Source: Bacteroidales bacterium (lineage in GTDB: Bacteria; Bacteroidota; Bacteroidia; Bacteroidales; VadinHA17). From it: a stretch of 5,925 nt of DNA. The notes beneath the pieces were generated by a model. The model did not search any database. It was not told the origin of the DNA and was given only the letters and a program-made list of their open reading frames with translations. The position numbers were made by a program, and so were the translations under genes. Positions 1 to 5,925 of the stretch are shown piece after piece. The stretch covers positions 1-5,925 of the forward strand of contig JAAZAP010000337.1 of NCBI GenBank assembly GCA_012514255.1, in the 5' to 3' direction. How positions within the stretch are numbered: the stretch's first letter is position 1; every line of letters begins with the position of its first letter.

Positions 1-2
1 CG

Positions 3-76
3 CTCCCCAGCTAGGACTTGAACCTAGGACCCCCTGATTAACAGTCAGGTGCTCTGACCAACTGAGCTACTGAGGA
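3..76 (-). tRNA. tRNA-Asn, anticodon GUU
   Basis: Read on the minus strand this 74-nt stretch folds as a complete cloverleaf. The acceptor stem TCCTCAG pairs with CTGGGGA through one G-U pair. The D arm is GCTC/GAGC, the anticodon stem CCTGA/TCAGG, and the T arm CTAGG-TTCAAGT-CCTAG. The anticodon GTT is at 42-40, flanked by CT and AA as expected, so it reads AAC/AAU. The discriminator base at position 3 is G, normal for tRNA-Asn. No CCA follows (the next bases are CG), so the 3' end would be added by CCA nucleotidyltransferase, as is common in Bacteroidetes. It is transcribed away from the kinase gene, with a good promoter upstream at 102-132. Confidence 0.97.
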
Positions 77-101
77 AGATTCGTTGCTCCGAAAAGCGTG
101 G

Positions 102-132
102 CAAAATTAACCGCTTTAAACGAATTTAGCAA
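102..132 (-). promoter_or_regulatory. Probable Bacteroidetes-type promoter of tRNA-Asn
   Basis: On the minus strand, TTG (132-130) is followed after exactly 20 nt by TAATTTTG (109-102). This matches the Bacteroidetes primary sigma pattern of TTG in the -33 region and TAnnTTTG in the -7 region. Transcription would begin near 95-97 and leave a leader of about 20 nt before the tRNA 5' end at 76. The boxes and spacing are seen directly. Their use as a promoter is inferred from the known consensus. Confidence 0.6.
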
Positions 133-140
133 TATCTTTG
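133..140 (+). promoter_or_regulatory. Candidate -7 box for the PfkB kinase gene
   Basis: TATCTTTG fits TAnnTTTG perfectly and lies 14 nt before the chosen ATG at 155, giving a predicted start of transcription near 146-148 and a very short leader. No TTG is found 19-21 nt upstream, so the -33 part is poor. If real, this box rules out the upstream in-frame ATG at 98, which would lie before the transcript start. It directly abuts the -33 box of the divergent tRNA promoter (130-132). Confidence 0.4.
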
Positions 141-154
141 GCAAAAATTTCCTG

Positions 155-1144
155 ATGAAGAAAATATTGGGCATCGGCAACGCCCTTGTCGATGTGATGA
201 CTATAATTCCGGACGAAACCTGCCTCAACCGCTTCAGCCTCCCTAAAGGAAGCATGACAATGGTTGACGCTGTCCGCTCAGGCGAGATCAAACAGGCTAT
301 CAACGGCCTTAAAAGAACCCTCGCCTCCGGTGGCTCGGCAGGAAATACAATCTACGGCCTCGGTATCATGGGCGTACACTCATCATTCATAGGTAAAGTG
401 GGACGTGATGAGTTCGGTAACTTCTATGAGAAGGATATGGTTGACGCCGGCCTCACTCCCGTGCTTATCCGGTCACTGCAGTCGCCTACCGGCACAGCCG
501 TGGCACTGGTGACCCCCGACTCGGAACGGACATTCGCAACACACCTGGGCGCTGCCACCGAACTATCAGCTGACGAGCTGAATATGAACTATTTCAAGGG
601 ATACAACATACTATATGCCGAAGGTTACCTCATCTATAACCTCCCGCTGGTGGAGAAAGCCTTTAAGATAGCAAAAGAGAACCGCATGTGCATAGCCCTC
701 GACCTCGCCAGCTTCAACGTGGTGAATGAGATGCACCCCGAATTCGACCGGATAGTCAGTGAATACGTTGACATAGTCTTCGCCAATGAGGAGGAAGCCA
801 GAGCCTTCACCGGTCTCGGCCCCGTGGATGCCCTCAATGAAATGTCCCAAAAATGCTATATCGCCGTGGTCAAAACCGGCCCTGACGGATCATGGATAAA
901 GCGCGGTGACGAAGTAATAAAAGTGGATGCCCTCAAGGTAAAAGCAATTGACACCACCGGCGCGGGTGATCTCTATGCGGCCGGATTCCTCTATGGTTTC
1001 TCCAACGGCTTCAGTCTTGACAAGTGCGGATTATTCGGCTCCATACTGGCGGGAAAGGTCATAGAGGTGATCGGGGCACGGATGCCCGATGAGAAATGGA
1101 CCGAAGCAAAACAACTTATCAGAGAAATTGCATCTGAACAATAG
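155..1144 (+). CDS. PfkB-family carbohydrate/nucleoside kinase (adenosine-kinase-like)
   Basis: This is a 329-residue cytoplasmic kinase of the ribokinase (PfkB) superfamily, which transfers phosphate from ATP to a hydroxymethyl group of a sugar or nucleoside. Seen in the sequence: an N-terminal strand with Asp13 in NALVDV (the usual substrate-contact position), LPKGSM (29-34), the glycine-rich first signature GGSAGN (59-64) leading into IGKVGRDEFG (79-88), NEEEA in the middle, and the second signature DTTGAGD (266-272), where Gly269-Gly271 form the anion hole and Asp272 is the catalytic base. Length is normal for the family. The LPKGSM region and overall pattern resemble the adenosine-kinase-like subgroup, but ribokinase, fructokinase or inosine/guanosine kinase activity cannot be excluded. 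I chose the ATG at 155 over 98 because the family starts with MKKILGIGNA and the 19 extra residues fit nothing; the candidate -7 box at 133-140 agrees. It is transcribed alone, divergent from tRNA-Asn and convergent with the barrel gene, 43 nt away. Confidence 0.9.
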   Translation: MKKILGIGNALVDVMTIIPDETCLNRFSLPKGSMTMVDAVRSGEIKQAINGLKRTLASGGSAGNTIYGLGIMGVHSSFIGKVGRDEFGNFYEKDMVDAGLTPVLIRSLQSPTGTAVALVTPDSERTFATHLGAATELSADELNMNYFKGYNILYAEGYLIYNLPLVEKAFKIAKENRMCIALDLASFNVVNEMHPEFDRIVSEYVDIVFANEEEARAFTGLGPVDALNEMSQKCYIAVVKTGPDGSWIKRGDEVIKVDALKVKAIDTTGAGDLYAAGFLYGFSNGFSLDKCGLFGSILAGKVIEVIGARMPDEKWTEAKQLIREIASEQ

Positions 1145-1187
1145 CCATTCAGACCTGTATCAGCCGGCACATAAAACCGGTCATTGA

Positions 1188-1832
1188 TTACCTTCTCCGT
1201 GGGTTGTTGTCAGCGGGGCAGTTGCATTTACCGAGCCGGATAAACCGGTAGCCTATTCCTGCGGTCACCCCTGCGTTGGTGAGGGTGCGCGGATGATCTT
1301 CAGGTATGAAGTGCACCAGTCCGTACTGTGCAGCATGAGCCCTGATCCTGAAAAAAACGTCCGTTTTGAAACGGTATTGGAATCCCGCTCCCACCGTTGC
1401 ACCCAGTCCGGTCATATTATCAATGCCAGAGATGCCAGCCTGGAACGAAAAAACAGGCCCGGCGTCAGCAAAGAACCACTTCAGAAAATCAAACCTGGCA
1501 ACCACCGGCAGTGTTATCAGTCCGAAACTACCCGGTCTGTCCTCCCCATCTATCCCCGGTGCAGGACTTGTAAAATAATATTGATGTGAATATGATAATC
1601 CCGTCCCTATGCTGAAATGATCACCCATCAGCCTCCGCAGATCTGCTCCGGCAGTCCAGAAGCCCTGACCGGTCACCGAACCGGACCCGTCAAGTTCCTG
1701 AAACCTGAATATTTCATTGTCGCCTCCCCCCGCAAAAGCAGAATATTCCCCCCACCATGTTTTCTGTCCGGTGCAGGTGACTGAAGCTAAAAGCAACGTA
1801 AAAAGGATCAAAAATGTTTCATTTCTAAACAT
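1188..1832 (-). CDS. Predicted small outer-membrane beta-barrel protein
   Basis: This is a 214-residue exported protein. It begins with a Sec signal peptide (basic Arg3, hydrophobic 7-18), probably cleaved after Gly22 before Gln23. Cys20 is not in a good lipobox (S-V-T-C), so a lipoprotein is less likely. The mature part has alternating polar/aromatic strands with Gly turns, such as HFSIGTGLSYSHQYYF, LPVVARFDF, GLGATVGAGFQYRF and AGVTAGIGYRF. This pattern is typical of Bacteroidetes outer-membrane barrels of the OMP_b-brl/porin-like type, and the size suggests about eight strands. The terminal strand ends at Phe197 and is followed by an odd hydrophilic tail containing Cys203-Asn-Cys205 and a final Arg-Arg-Arg. 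It lies 10 nt downstream of the sugar transporter on the same strand and is presumably cotranscribed. An in-frame ATG at 1886 would overlap the transporter end and bury the signal peptide, so 1832 is preferred. Its exact function is unknown. Confidence 0.8.
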   Translation of the reverse strand: MFRNETFLILFTLLLASVTCTGQKTWWGEYSAFAGGGDNEIFRFQELDGSGSVTGQGFWTAGADLRRLMGDHFSIGTGLSYSHQYYFTSPAPGIDGEDRPGSFGLITLPVVARFDFLKWFFADAGPVFSFQAGISGIDNMTGLGATVGAGFQYRFKTDVFFRIRAHAAQYGLVHFIPEDHPRTLTNAGVTAGIGYRFIRLGKCNCPADNNPRRR

Positions 1833-1842
1833 GCGAATGTTG

Positions 1843-3090
1843 CTATTTTTTAAAAATATTGATACTCTTCGCCCTGTAAAAAGCATACCATGCTATAAAA
1901 GCGAAGCATACAAGGGGCACGACGAACCCGACTGCCATGCCCGAAACATCAGCTATTCGTCCCATTATTACAGGGCAGATTGCCCCACCGACAATAGTCA
2001 TCACCAGGACCGAAGATCCCTTTTTTGTCATTCCTCCAAGATCTTTTAATCCTAACGCAAAAATTGTCGGAAACATTATAGACATACAGAAATAATTCAG
2101 ATATAGAGCAATCAGCGAGGGCCAGCCAAGGCCGAGCATGACCAGGGTCATAGCGGCAGTGTTGATCAGGGCATAAATCCCCAGCATTACGCGCGGGCTG
2201 AACCAGCTCATGAAAAGAGATCCGATAAAGCGCCCTGACATGAAGAAGACAAACCCCAGCGAGAGCAGGTATGCTGCCTTCTCCGGCGAGTAAGCCGGCA
2301 TGGTCTCCACCACATAGTTAATGAAGAAGCTGTTTATGCCTGTCTGGGCTGCTACATATAGAAACTGGGCAATAACGGCATACCTGAAGTGCCTCACGCA
2401 AAGCAATCCCCTGTATGTGCCCCTGTCACCATGGCTGTCATGCTCTCCCTCGTGGATATCGGGCATCCGGGTGATCATGAACATAACAGCCACCACCAGC
2501 ACCACTCCTCCCACTATCATATATGGCAGTGCCATGGATGAGAATTTGTTTGCTTCCGTGGCTCCGTCACCACCAAGAATCAGCATGCCTCCGAGTGCCG
2601 GTCCGATAATCCAGCCCAGGCCATTGAACGACTGTGAGAGGGTGAGCCTCTGCTCGGAAGTATCCTTCGGGCCCAGCACGCTGGAGTATGGATTGGCGGC
2701 GGTCTCCAGGAAGGTCAGTCCGCATGCAATGACAAACAGTGAAAAAAGGGTAAACTCAAATGTCTGGATATAAGTGGCAGGCAGGAACAGGAATGCTCCT
2801 GTGGCATATAGCAGCAGCCCGGTGATGATGCCTTTCCGGTATCCCATCCTGTTCATGAAGAGTCCCGCGGGGATGGCCATGATGAAATAACCGCCATACA
2901 GTGCTGCCTGAACAAGCCCTGACCTGGCCCTCGTGATCCCCAGAATATCCTGGAAATGCTTGTTAAGCACATCAAGCAGGCTGTGAGCCACACCCCACAG
3001 GAAAAAAAGGCTTGTTACAAGGATAAATGGTAAGATGAACTCACGCGTTACCAGTCGCCTGTTGGTTTTGGCATTTGTCTCGCCTGTCAT
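1843..3090 (-). CDS. fucP: FucP-like MFS sugar:proton symporter (FHS family)
   Basis: This 415-residue inner-membrane permease belongs to the fucose:H+ symporter branch of the major facilitator superfamily. It has two six-helix halves joined by a charged, His/Asp-rich cytoplasmic loop at about residues 208-225. Family marks are LFFLWGVAHSLLDVL (28-42), the loop NRMGYRKG (80-87), GLTFLETAANPY (124-135), GINSFFINY opening the C-terminal half, and a C-terminal MFPTIFALG...TKKGSSVLVMTIVGGAICP region. Asp40 and Glu129 align with E. coli FucP Asp46 and Glu135, the residues needed for sugar binding and proton coupling. The asparagines around Asp46 in E. coli FucP are replaced here (HSLLD instead of NNLND), so the sugar may not be fucose: glucose, galactose, GlcNAc or other hexose transport is possible. 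No fucose isomerase, kinase or aldolase gene lies in the window. The ATG at 3090 gives a normal short cytoplasmic N-terminus. It is the first gene of a probable two-gene unit with the barrel gene. The symbol reflects family, not proven substrate. Confidence 0.9.
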   Translation of the reverse strand: MTGETNAKTNRRLVTREFILPFILVTSLFFLWGVAHSLLDVLNKHFQDILGITRARSGLVQAALYGGYFIMAIPAGLFMNRMGYRKGIITGLLLYATGAFLFLPATYIQTFEFTLFSLFVIACGLTFLETAANPYSSVLGPKDTSEQRLTLSQSFNGLGWIIGPALGGMLILGGDGATEANKFSSMALPYMIVGGVVLVVAVMFMITRMPDIHEGEHDSHGDRGTYRGLLCVRHFRYAVIAQFLYVAAQTGINSFFINYVVETMPAYSPEKAAYLLSLGFVFFMSGRFIGSLFMSWFSPRVMLGIYALINTAAMTLVMLGLGWPSLIALYLNYFCMSIMFPTIFALGLKDLGGMTKKGSSVLVMTIVGGAICPVIMGRIADVSGMAVGFVVPLVCFAFIAWYAFYRAKSINIFKK

Positions 3091-3109
3091 ATACGGGGAT
3101 ATTAGTTTG

Positions 3110-3140
3110 CAATATTTATCATAAAACCCGAATTATACAA
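3110..3140 (-). promoter_or_regulatory. Weak candidate promoter for the FucP-like transporter unit
   Basis: On the minus strand TTG (3140-3138) is followed after 19 nt by TAAATATTG (3118-3110), which resembles TAnnTTTG with one extra base. Transcription would start near 3103, leaving a leader of about 12 nt. A TATAAT also occurs at 3137-3132 but is not the Bacteroidetes form. The match is imperfect, so the assignment is tentative. Confidence 0.25.
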
Positions 3141-3152
3141 CGACAAGCATCA

Positions 3153-3182
3153 GGCAAATATTGATGCGGGCATCAGTTTGCC
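3153..3182. repeat. Imperfect inverted repeat in the divergent intergenic region; possible operator
   Basis: The arms are GGCAAA (3153-3158) with TTTGCC (3177-3182), and inside them TGATGC (3162-3167) with GCATCA (3170-3175) around a central GG. The left arm carries TAT where the right arm has a single G, so symmetry is broken by two bases. A further GCATCAG at 3147-3153 repeats 3170-3176 directly at a 23-nt period. There is no T-run on either side, so it does not look like a terminator. Its centre (3168) lies about 65 nt from both predicted transcript starts (about 3103 minus, about 3232 plus), a placement that suits a dimeric regulator acting on both genes. The repeat is seen; its role is inferred. 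Confidence 0.45.
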
Positions 3183-3217
3183 CCGCCTGTAATCCTTAAT
3201 TTGAACCGTTAAAACGA

Positions 3218-3225
3218 TATATTTG
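3218..3225 (+). promoter_or_regulatory. Candidate -7 box for the M28 peptidase/glycosyltransferase unit
   Basis: TATATTTG fits the Bacteroidetes TAnnTTTG box perfectly. Nineteen nt upstream is TTA (3196-3198), one base off the usual TTG. The predicted transcript start near 3231-3233 lies beyond the in-frame ATG at 3228, so translation must use the ATG at 3267, which also places the signal peptide at the N-terminus. Confidence 0.5.
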
Positions 3226-3266
3226 CAATGATAAATAGCGGAATACTCTTTAAAATACTTCCTGTC

Positions 3267-4772
3267 ATGCGAACTTTCTTCATTGCAGCTGCCCTCTTTC
3301 TCTTTACTGCCTTTGCCACCGTTACGCCGGCACAGCAGACGGATGAACAACTTATATTAAAATACTTTCACTCAATCAGCAGCGGAGAGATCGCTGAATG
3401 GATGGCCGAGGTCTGCTCCCCTGAATTCAACGGGAGGCTTGCAGGCACGCCCGAGTATCTTGCTGCTGCGGAATGGGCAGCAGGTAAAATGAATGAATGG
3501 GGCATCAGTCCGGCCGGCGACAATGGTTCATATTTCCAGTGGTTTGATCATCCATACACGGTAGTCAATGAGGTCGGCGGGCTATGGCTTCACCTACCGC
3601 AAAAGGATGAGGCAACAATTAAAAAGAGTTACTCGGCCCCTAAAGATTTCTACCCCGGCATGAATTCAGGCAGTGGCGAGGTGACCGCTGAAGTGGTCTG
3701 GGTAGGATATGGCACCACTGCGCCTGAATTGAATTATGACGACTATAAGAATGTTGACGTCAGGGGAAAGATAGTACTGATGAACCGTGACGTTCCCTAT
3801 AAGGATGCCCGCAACCCTGAGTATTCCAAATGGGTAAAATACTGTTACCACCAGTACAAGGCTGAGAACGCAGCCCGTCACGGAGCCGTGGGAATGCTTT
3901 ACATAGACGGTAACAGCGCGAATCCGAACATATCATATCATGAGGATCTGATAGTGACAGGTATTGGAACGGAACCGCTGGCAGACCTCTTCGCCGGCCT
4001 GGGGAAGGACAACAAGACCCTGCTGAACCAGATTGACAAGTCGTTCAAGCCCGCATCATTTGCCACAGGCAGGGTGATTACAATGAAAGCAAGCACCACC
4101 CGCCATCCGGAAGGAAGGACTTGCAACGTAGCCGGAGTGATTGAAGGGACAGATCCTGAACTGAAGGATGAAGTAATAATCATTGGCGCCCATCTTGATG
4201 CTGTGGGCAATGCGGGTGGCCTCCTCGTTGACGGCGGTCTTGACAATGCCAGCGGGGTGATAGATATTCTGGCTGCGGCCAGAGCGCTGGCCACATCAGG
4301 TATAAAGCTCAGGCGGACAGTGCTGTTCCTGCTTATCGGAGGCGAAGAGGTGGGATTGCTGGGAAGCAAGTATTACACAGAGAATCCATTGTTCCCAAAA
4401 GAGAAGACGGTTACCTATATCAATCTTGACATGGTTGGCAACGGCACCGGTTTGGCCGTCAGCGCCTCAGAATCATGTGCAGGTCTGAGAGAATATTTCA
4501 CCCGAGCCAATGAAAAATATATCCACAGGACCATGAGATCATCCGTCTCCCGGGGATCCTATTACGGCAGGCCGCGAAGCGACGGGTTGGTCTTCCTGGC
4601 TGAAGGATACAGGACAATGAGCCTCTCAACCACCGATGGTGTGAAGCCGGTCTTTTACCATCTCCCGGGTGATGATGAGACCGCGGTCACTCCGGAGATA
4701 ATGGAGGATGTGGCCAAAATGATATACCTTGCATTCATTGAGATGGCCAATGCCGATCAACTGAACTACTGA
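3267..4772 (+). CDS. Secreted M28-family zinc peptidase with PA-domain-like insert
   Basis: This 501-residue exported metallopeptidase is probably an aminopeptidase acting in the periplasm or outside the cell. The Sec signal is MRTFFIAAALFLFTAF..., likely cleaved at TPA-QQ (after about residue 22). Residues of roughly 140-230 (VVWVGYG, VRGKIVLMNRDVP, ENAARHGAVGMLYIDG) look like a protease-associated (PA) domain inserted before the catalytic core. The core retains the full M28 cocatalytic two-zinc set: His309 with Asp311 in GAHLD, bridging Asp326 in LDNASG, general base Glu360 and ligand Glu361 in GGEEVG, Asp388 in INLDMVG, and His465 in VFYHLPGDD. All expected active-site residues are present, so it should be active. 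Substrate specificity (aminopeptidase, dipeptidase or other amidase) is not readable from the sequence. An in-frame ATG at 3228 was rejected because it would overlap the candidate -7 box and add 13 residues before the signal peptide. It is the first gene of a unit with the downstream glycosyltransferase. Confidence 0.93.
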   Translation: MRTFFIAAALFLFTAFATVTPAQQTDEQLILKYFHSISSGEIAEWMAEVCSPEFNGRLAGTPEYLAAAEWAAGKMNEWGISPAGDNGSYFQWFDHPYTVVNEVGGLWLHLPQKDEATIKKSYSAPKDFYPGMNSGSGEVTAEVVWVGYGTTAPELNYDDYKNVDVRGKIVLMNRDVPYKDARNPEYSKWVKYCYHQYKAENAARHGAVGMLYIDGNSANPNISYHEDLIVTGIGTEPLADLFAGLGKDNKTLLNQIDKSFKPASFATGRVITMKASTTRHPEGRTCNVAGVIEGTDPELKDEVIIIGAHLDAVGNAGGLLVDGGLDNASGVIDILAAARALATSGIKLRRTVLFLLIGGEEVGLLGSKYYTENPLFPKEKTVTYINLDMVGNGTGLAVSASESCAGLREYFTRANEKYIHRTMRSSVSRGSYYGRPRSDGLVFLAEGYRTMSLSTTDGVKPVFYHLPGDDETAVTPEIMEDVAKMIYLAFIEMANADQLNY

Positions 4773-4789
4773 CCAATCACATCAGACTG

Positions 4790-5881
4790 ATGGCACACAG
4801 GGTACTGTTTATAAGCGACATATCACTATCGCCCTTTACTACCATTGCTGACCGGATGCTTATCCGGGGACTGCATGCCCGGGGTGTTGACATGACAGTG
4901 GTGACCCAGCGGCCCACGGACGAAACGGAGGAGCTGCAAAGGGAAGGTATAAAGGTTGAATACATCATCTTTGACAAAAAGATCAGCAGGAACATCATCA
5001 GCAGGCTGCGGGCGATCATTGATGCCGGGCAGATTGAACTTATCCATGTCACCTTCGGCAAGGCCATGACCAACGCCCTGATGGCAGCACGTGGAAGAAA
5101 GGCAAAGATCATCGGCTACTACGGTTCACTCAGCCTGCACTGGCATGATCCTTCGGCATGGCTTGCATTTCTCAATCCGCGCATTGACAGGCTCATCTGC
5201 GCCAGCGATGCCGTTGAGGCCCATGTTAAAAGGCAGCTTCCCCCATGGCGCAGGAACAGGGCCGTACGCATCTATCGCGGATATAATCCCGACTGGTTCA
5301 ATGGTCTCGTGCCGGCGAACCGCAGCGATGCCGGGGCAGGCGAAGAAGATTTTCTCATCTGCACCGTAGGTATACTCCGCAAGGTCAAGGGCATCAGATA
5401 CCTGACAGAGGCTGCCGGAATGCTCCCGAAAGAAATACCTTTTAAAATTATCCTGATAGGGGACGGGACAGATTCACCTGACACAATAAAGCTTGCCAGA
5501 GCGAGCGGGGTACCGGAAAAATTCATTCACATGGGTCATATCAAAAATCCTCCTGCATGGATGGCAGCGTGTGATCTGTATGTGCAGCCCTCCCTCAGCG
5601 AGGGCCTGGGAAGAGCTATCACAGAGGCCATGTGCCTGGCCAAACCGGTGATAGTGACAGATGGCGGCGGAGCAAAAGAGCTGTTTGCCAGAGGCGATAA
5701 TGGTTTCGTTGTACTTAGGAGGTCAGCTGCCGGCCTGGCACAAGCCATAATCCGTTGCTGGGAAAACAGGGACTCCCTTGCCTCCATCGGGATGAAGGCA
5801 AGGGAAACCATCAGGAATGAGTTCCACCACGACGAGACCGTGAACAGAACCTTTGAACTTTACCGTGAGCTTCTGGGGTGA
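4790..5881 (+). CDS. GT4-family (GT-B fold) glycosyltransferase
   Basis: This 363-residue protein without signal peptide would transfer a sugar from a nucleotide-sugar donor to a glycan or lipid acceptor at the cytoplasmic face of the inner membrane, with retention of configuration as known for GT4. The N-terminal Rossmann-like half starts at HRVLFISDI and contains LICASDAVEAHVKR before the linker YRGYNPDWF. The C-terminal donor-binding half has GILRKVKG (194-201, basic residues that contact the donor phosphates), IILIGDG, PEKFIHMGHI, LYVQPSLSEGLGRAITEAM with the E-x7-E motif at Glu271 and Glu279, and then PVIVTDGGGAKEL. Length is typical and no key motif is missing. It starts 17 nt after the peptidase stop on the same strand, so it is probably cotranscribed. 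The donor, the acceptor and the pathway (lipopolysaccharide, capsule or protein glycan) cannot be told, since no other glycan genes are visible. Confidence 0.92.
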   Translation: MAHRVLFISDISLSPFTTIADRMLIRGLHARGVDMTVVTQRPTDETEELQREGIKVEYIIFDKKISRNIISRLRAIIDAGQIELIHVTFGKAMTNALMAARGRKAKIIGYYGSLSLHWHDPSAWLAFLNPRIDRLICASDAVEAHVKRQLPPWRRNRAVRIYRGYNPDWFNGLVPANRSDAGAGEEDFLICTVGILRKVKGIRYLTEAAGMLPKEIPFKIILIGDGTDSPDTIKLARASGVPEKFIHMGHIKNPPAWMAACDLYVQPSLSEGLGRAITEAMCLAKPVIVTDGGGAKELFARGDNGFVVLRRSAAGLAQAIIRCWENRDSLASIGMKARETIRNEFHHDETVNRTFELYRELLG

Positions 5882-5884
5882 AGC

Positions 5885-5925
5885 TTACCTGACCACCAAT
5901 TTCACATTGAGCAGTATCTCATCCC
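5885..5925 (-). CDS. Possible C-terminal end of a convergent gene (partial)
   Basis: On the minus strand an open frame enters from the right window edge and ends with TAA at 5887-5885, encoding DEILLNVKLVVR. The alternating hydrophobic pattern looks like a terminal beta strand, as might end an exported or outer-membrane protein. The stop lies 3 nt beyond the glycosyltransferase stop, a tight convergent arrangement. Only 12 codons are visible, so neither coding status nor identity can be established. Confidence 0.35.
   Translation of the reverse strand, partial: DEILLNVKLVVR

Noticed and set aside
3..76. tRNA-Asn as an integration site for a mobile element
   Set aside because: No repeat of the tRNA 3' end, integrase or phage-like gene is visible; the tRNA 3' side runs off the left edge, so only the window content can be judged.
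98..154. N-terminal extension of the kinase from the ATG at 98
   Set aside because: The 19 extra residues match no part of the PfkB fold, and the region holds the tRNA promoter and the kinase -7 box.
1163..1181. Possible bidirectional terminator between the kinase and barrel genes
   Set aside because: Only a four-base CCGG/CCGG stem plus one wobble pair with a nine-base loop and no T-run; too weak to call.
1773..1832. Barrel protein as a lipoprotein through Cys20
   Set aside because: The residues before Cys20 (S-V-T) do not fit the usual lipobox with Leu at -3 and a small residue at -1; a signal peptidase I site after Gly22 fits better.
1833..1886. Upstream start of the barrel protein at 1886
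   Set aside because: It would overlap the transporter end and bury the signal peptide behind 18 residues, several of them charged.
2321..2773. 150-codon open frame on the plus strand opposite the transporter
   Set aside because: It is antisense to a well-supported membrane protein gene; the product has no recognisable domain and looks like a shadow frame.
3228..3266. Upstream start of the M28 peptidase at 3228
   Set aside because: It lies before the predicted transcript start and would place 13 residues ahead of a clear signal peptide.
3150..3350. 66-codon minus-strand open frame across the divergent promoter region
   Set aside because: It runs antisense to the peptidase signal peptide and over the candidate promoter, with a low-complexity Lys/Glu-rich translation and no family resemblance.
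3938..4369. 143-codon open frame on the minus strand opposite the M28 peptidase
   Set aside because: It overlaps the catalytic core coding region of a convincing gene; the Ser/Pro-rich composition is typical of an antisense shadow.

Overview
The window looks like ordinary chromosome from a member of the Bacteroidetes (Bacteroidales-like), with roughly balanced base composition. Four things point there. Promoter boxes fit the Bacteroidetes pattern TTG / about 20 nt / TAnnTTTG. There are no convincing Shine-Dalgarno sequences. The tRNA has no encoded CCA. The proteins (an FHS/FucP-type sugar transporter, a small outer-membrane barrel, an exported M28 peptidase with a PA-type insert, and a PfkB kinase of the adenosine-kinase-like group) resemble Bacteroidetes family members. 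This assignment rests on recognition, not on a search.

Layout: (1) 3-76, minus: tRNA-Asn(GUU). Its probable promoter lies at 102-132 and interlocks with the -7 box of the divergent gene. (2) 155-1144, plus: PfkB-family carbohydrate/nucleoside kinase. (3) 1188-1832 and 1843-3090, both minus and 10 nt apart: a two-gene unit in which the FucP-like MFS transporter is transcribed first and a small predicted outer-membrane beta-barrel follows. It converges on the kinase. (4) 3091-3266: a divergent regulatory region with a candidate promoter on each strand and a 30-nt imperfect inverted repeat almost midway between them. (5) 3267-4772 and 4790-5881, both plus and 17 nt apart: a secreted M28 zinc peptidase followed by a GT4 glycosyltransferase. 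(6) 5885-5925, minus: probably the last codons of a convergent gene that runs off the window.

Functionally, the transporter would bring a monosaccharide across the inner membrane by proton symport, and the kinase could phosphorylate a sugar or nucleoside. Nothing in the window ties these two to one pathway. The peptidase acts in the periplasm or outside the cell, while the glycosyltransferase acts at the cytoplasmic side in glycan assembly. All protein-coding genes appear intact, with catalytic residues in place. I see no mobile element, CRISPR array, phage gene or defence system, and no evidence of an undescribed multi-gene system. The most interesting signals are regulatory: the midpoint palindrome and the interlocking tRNA/kinase promoters.
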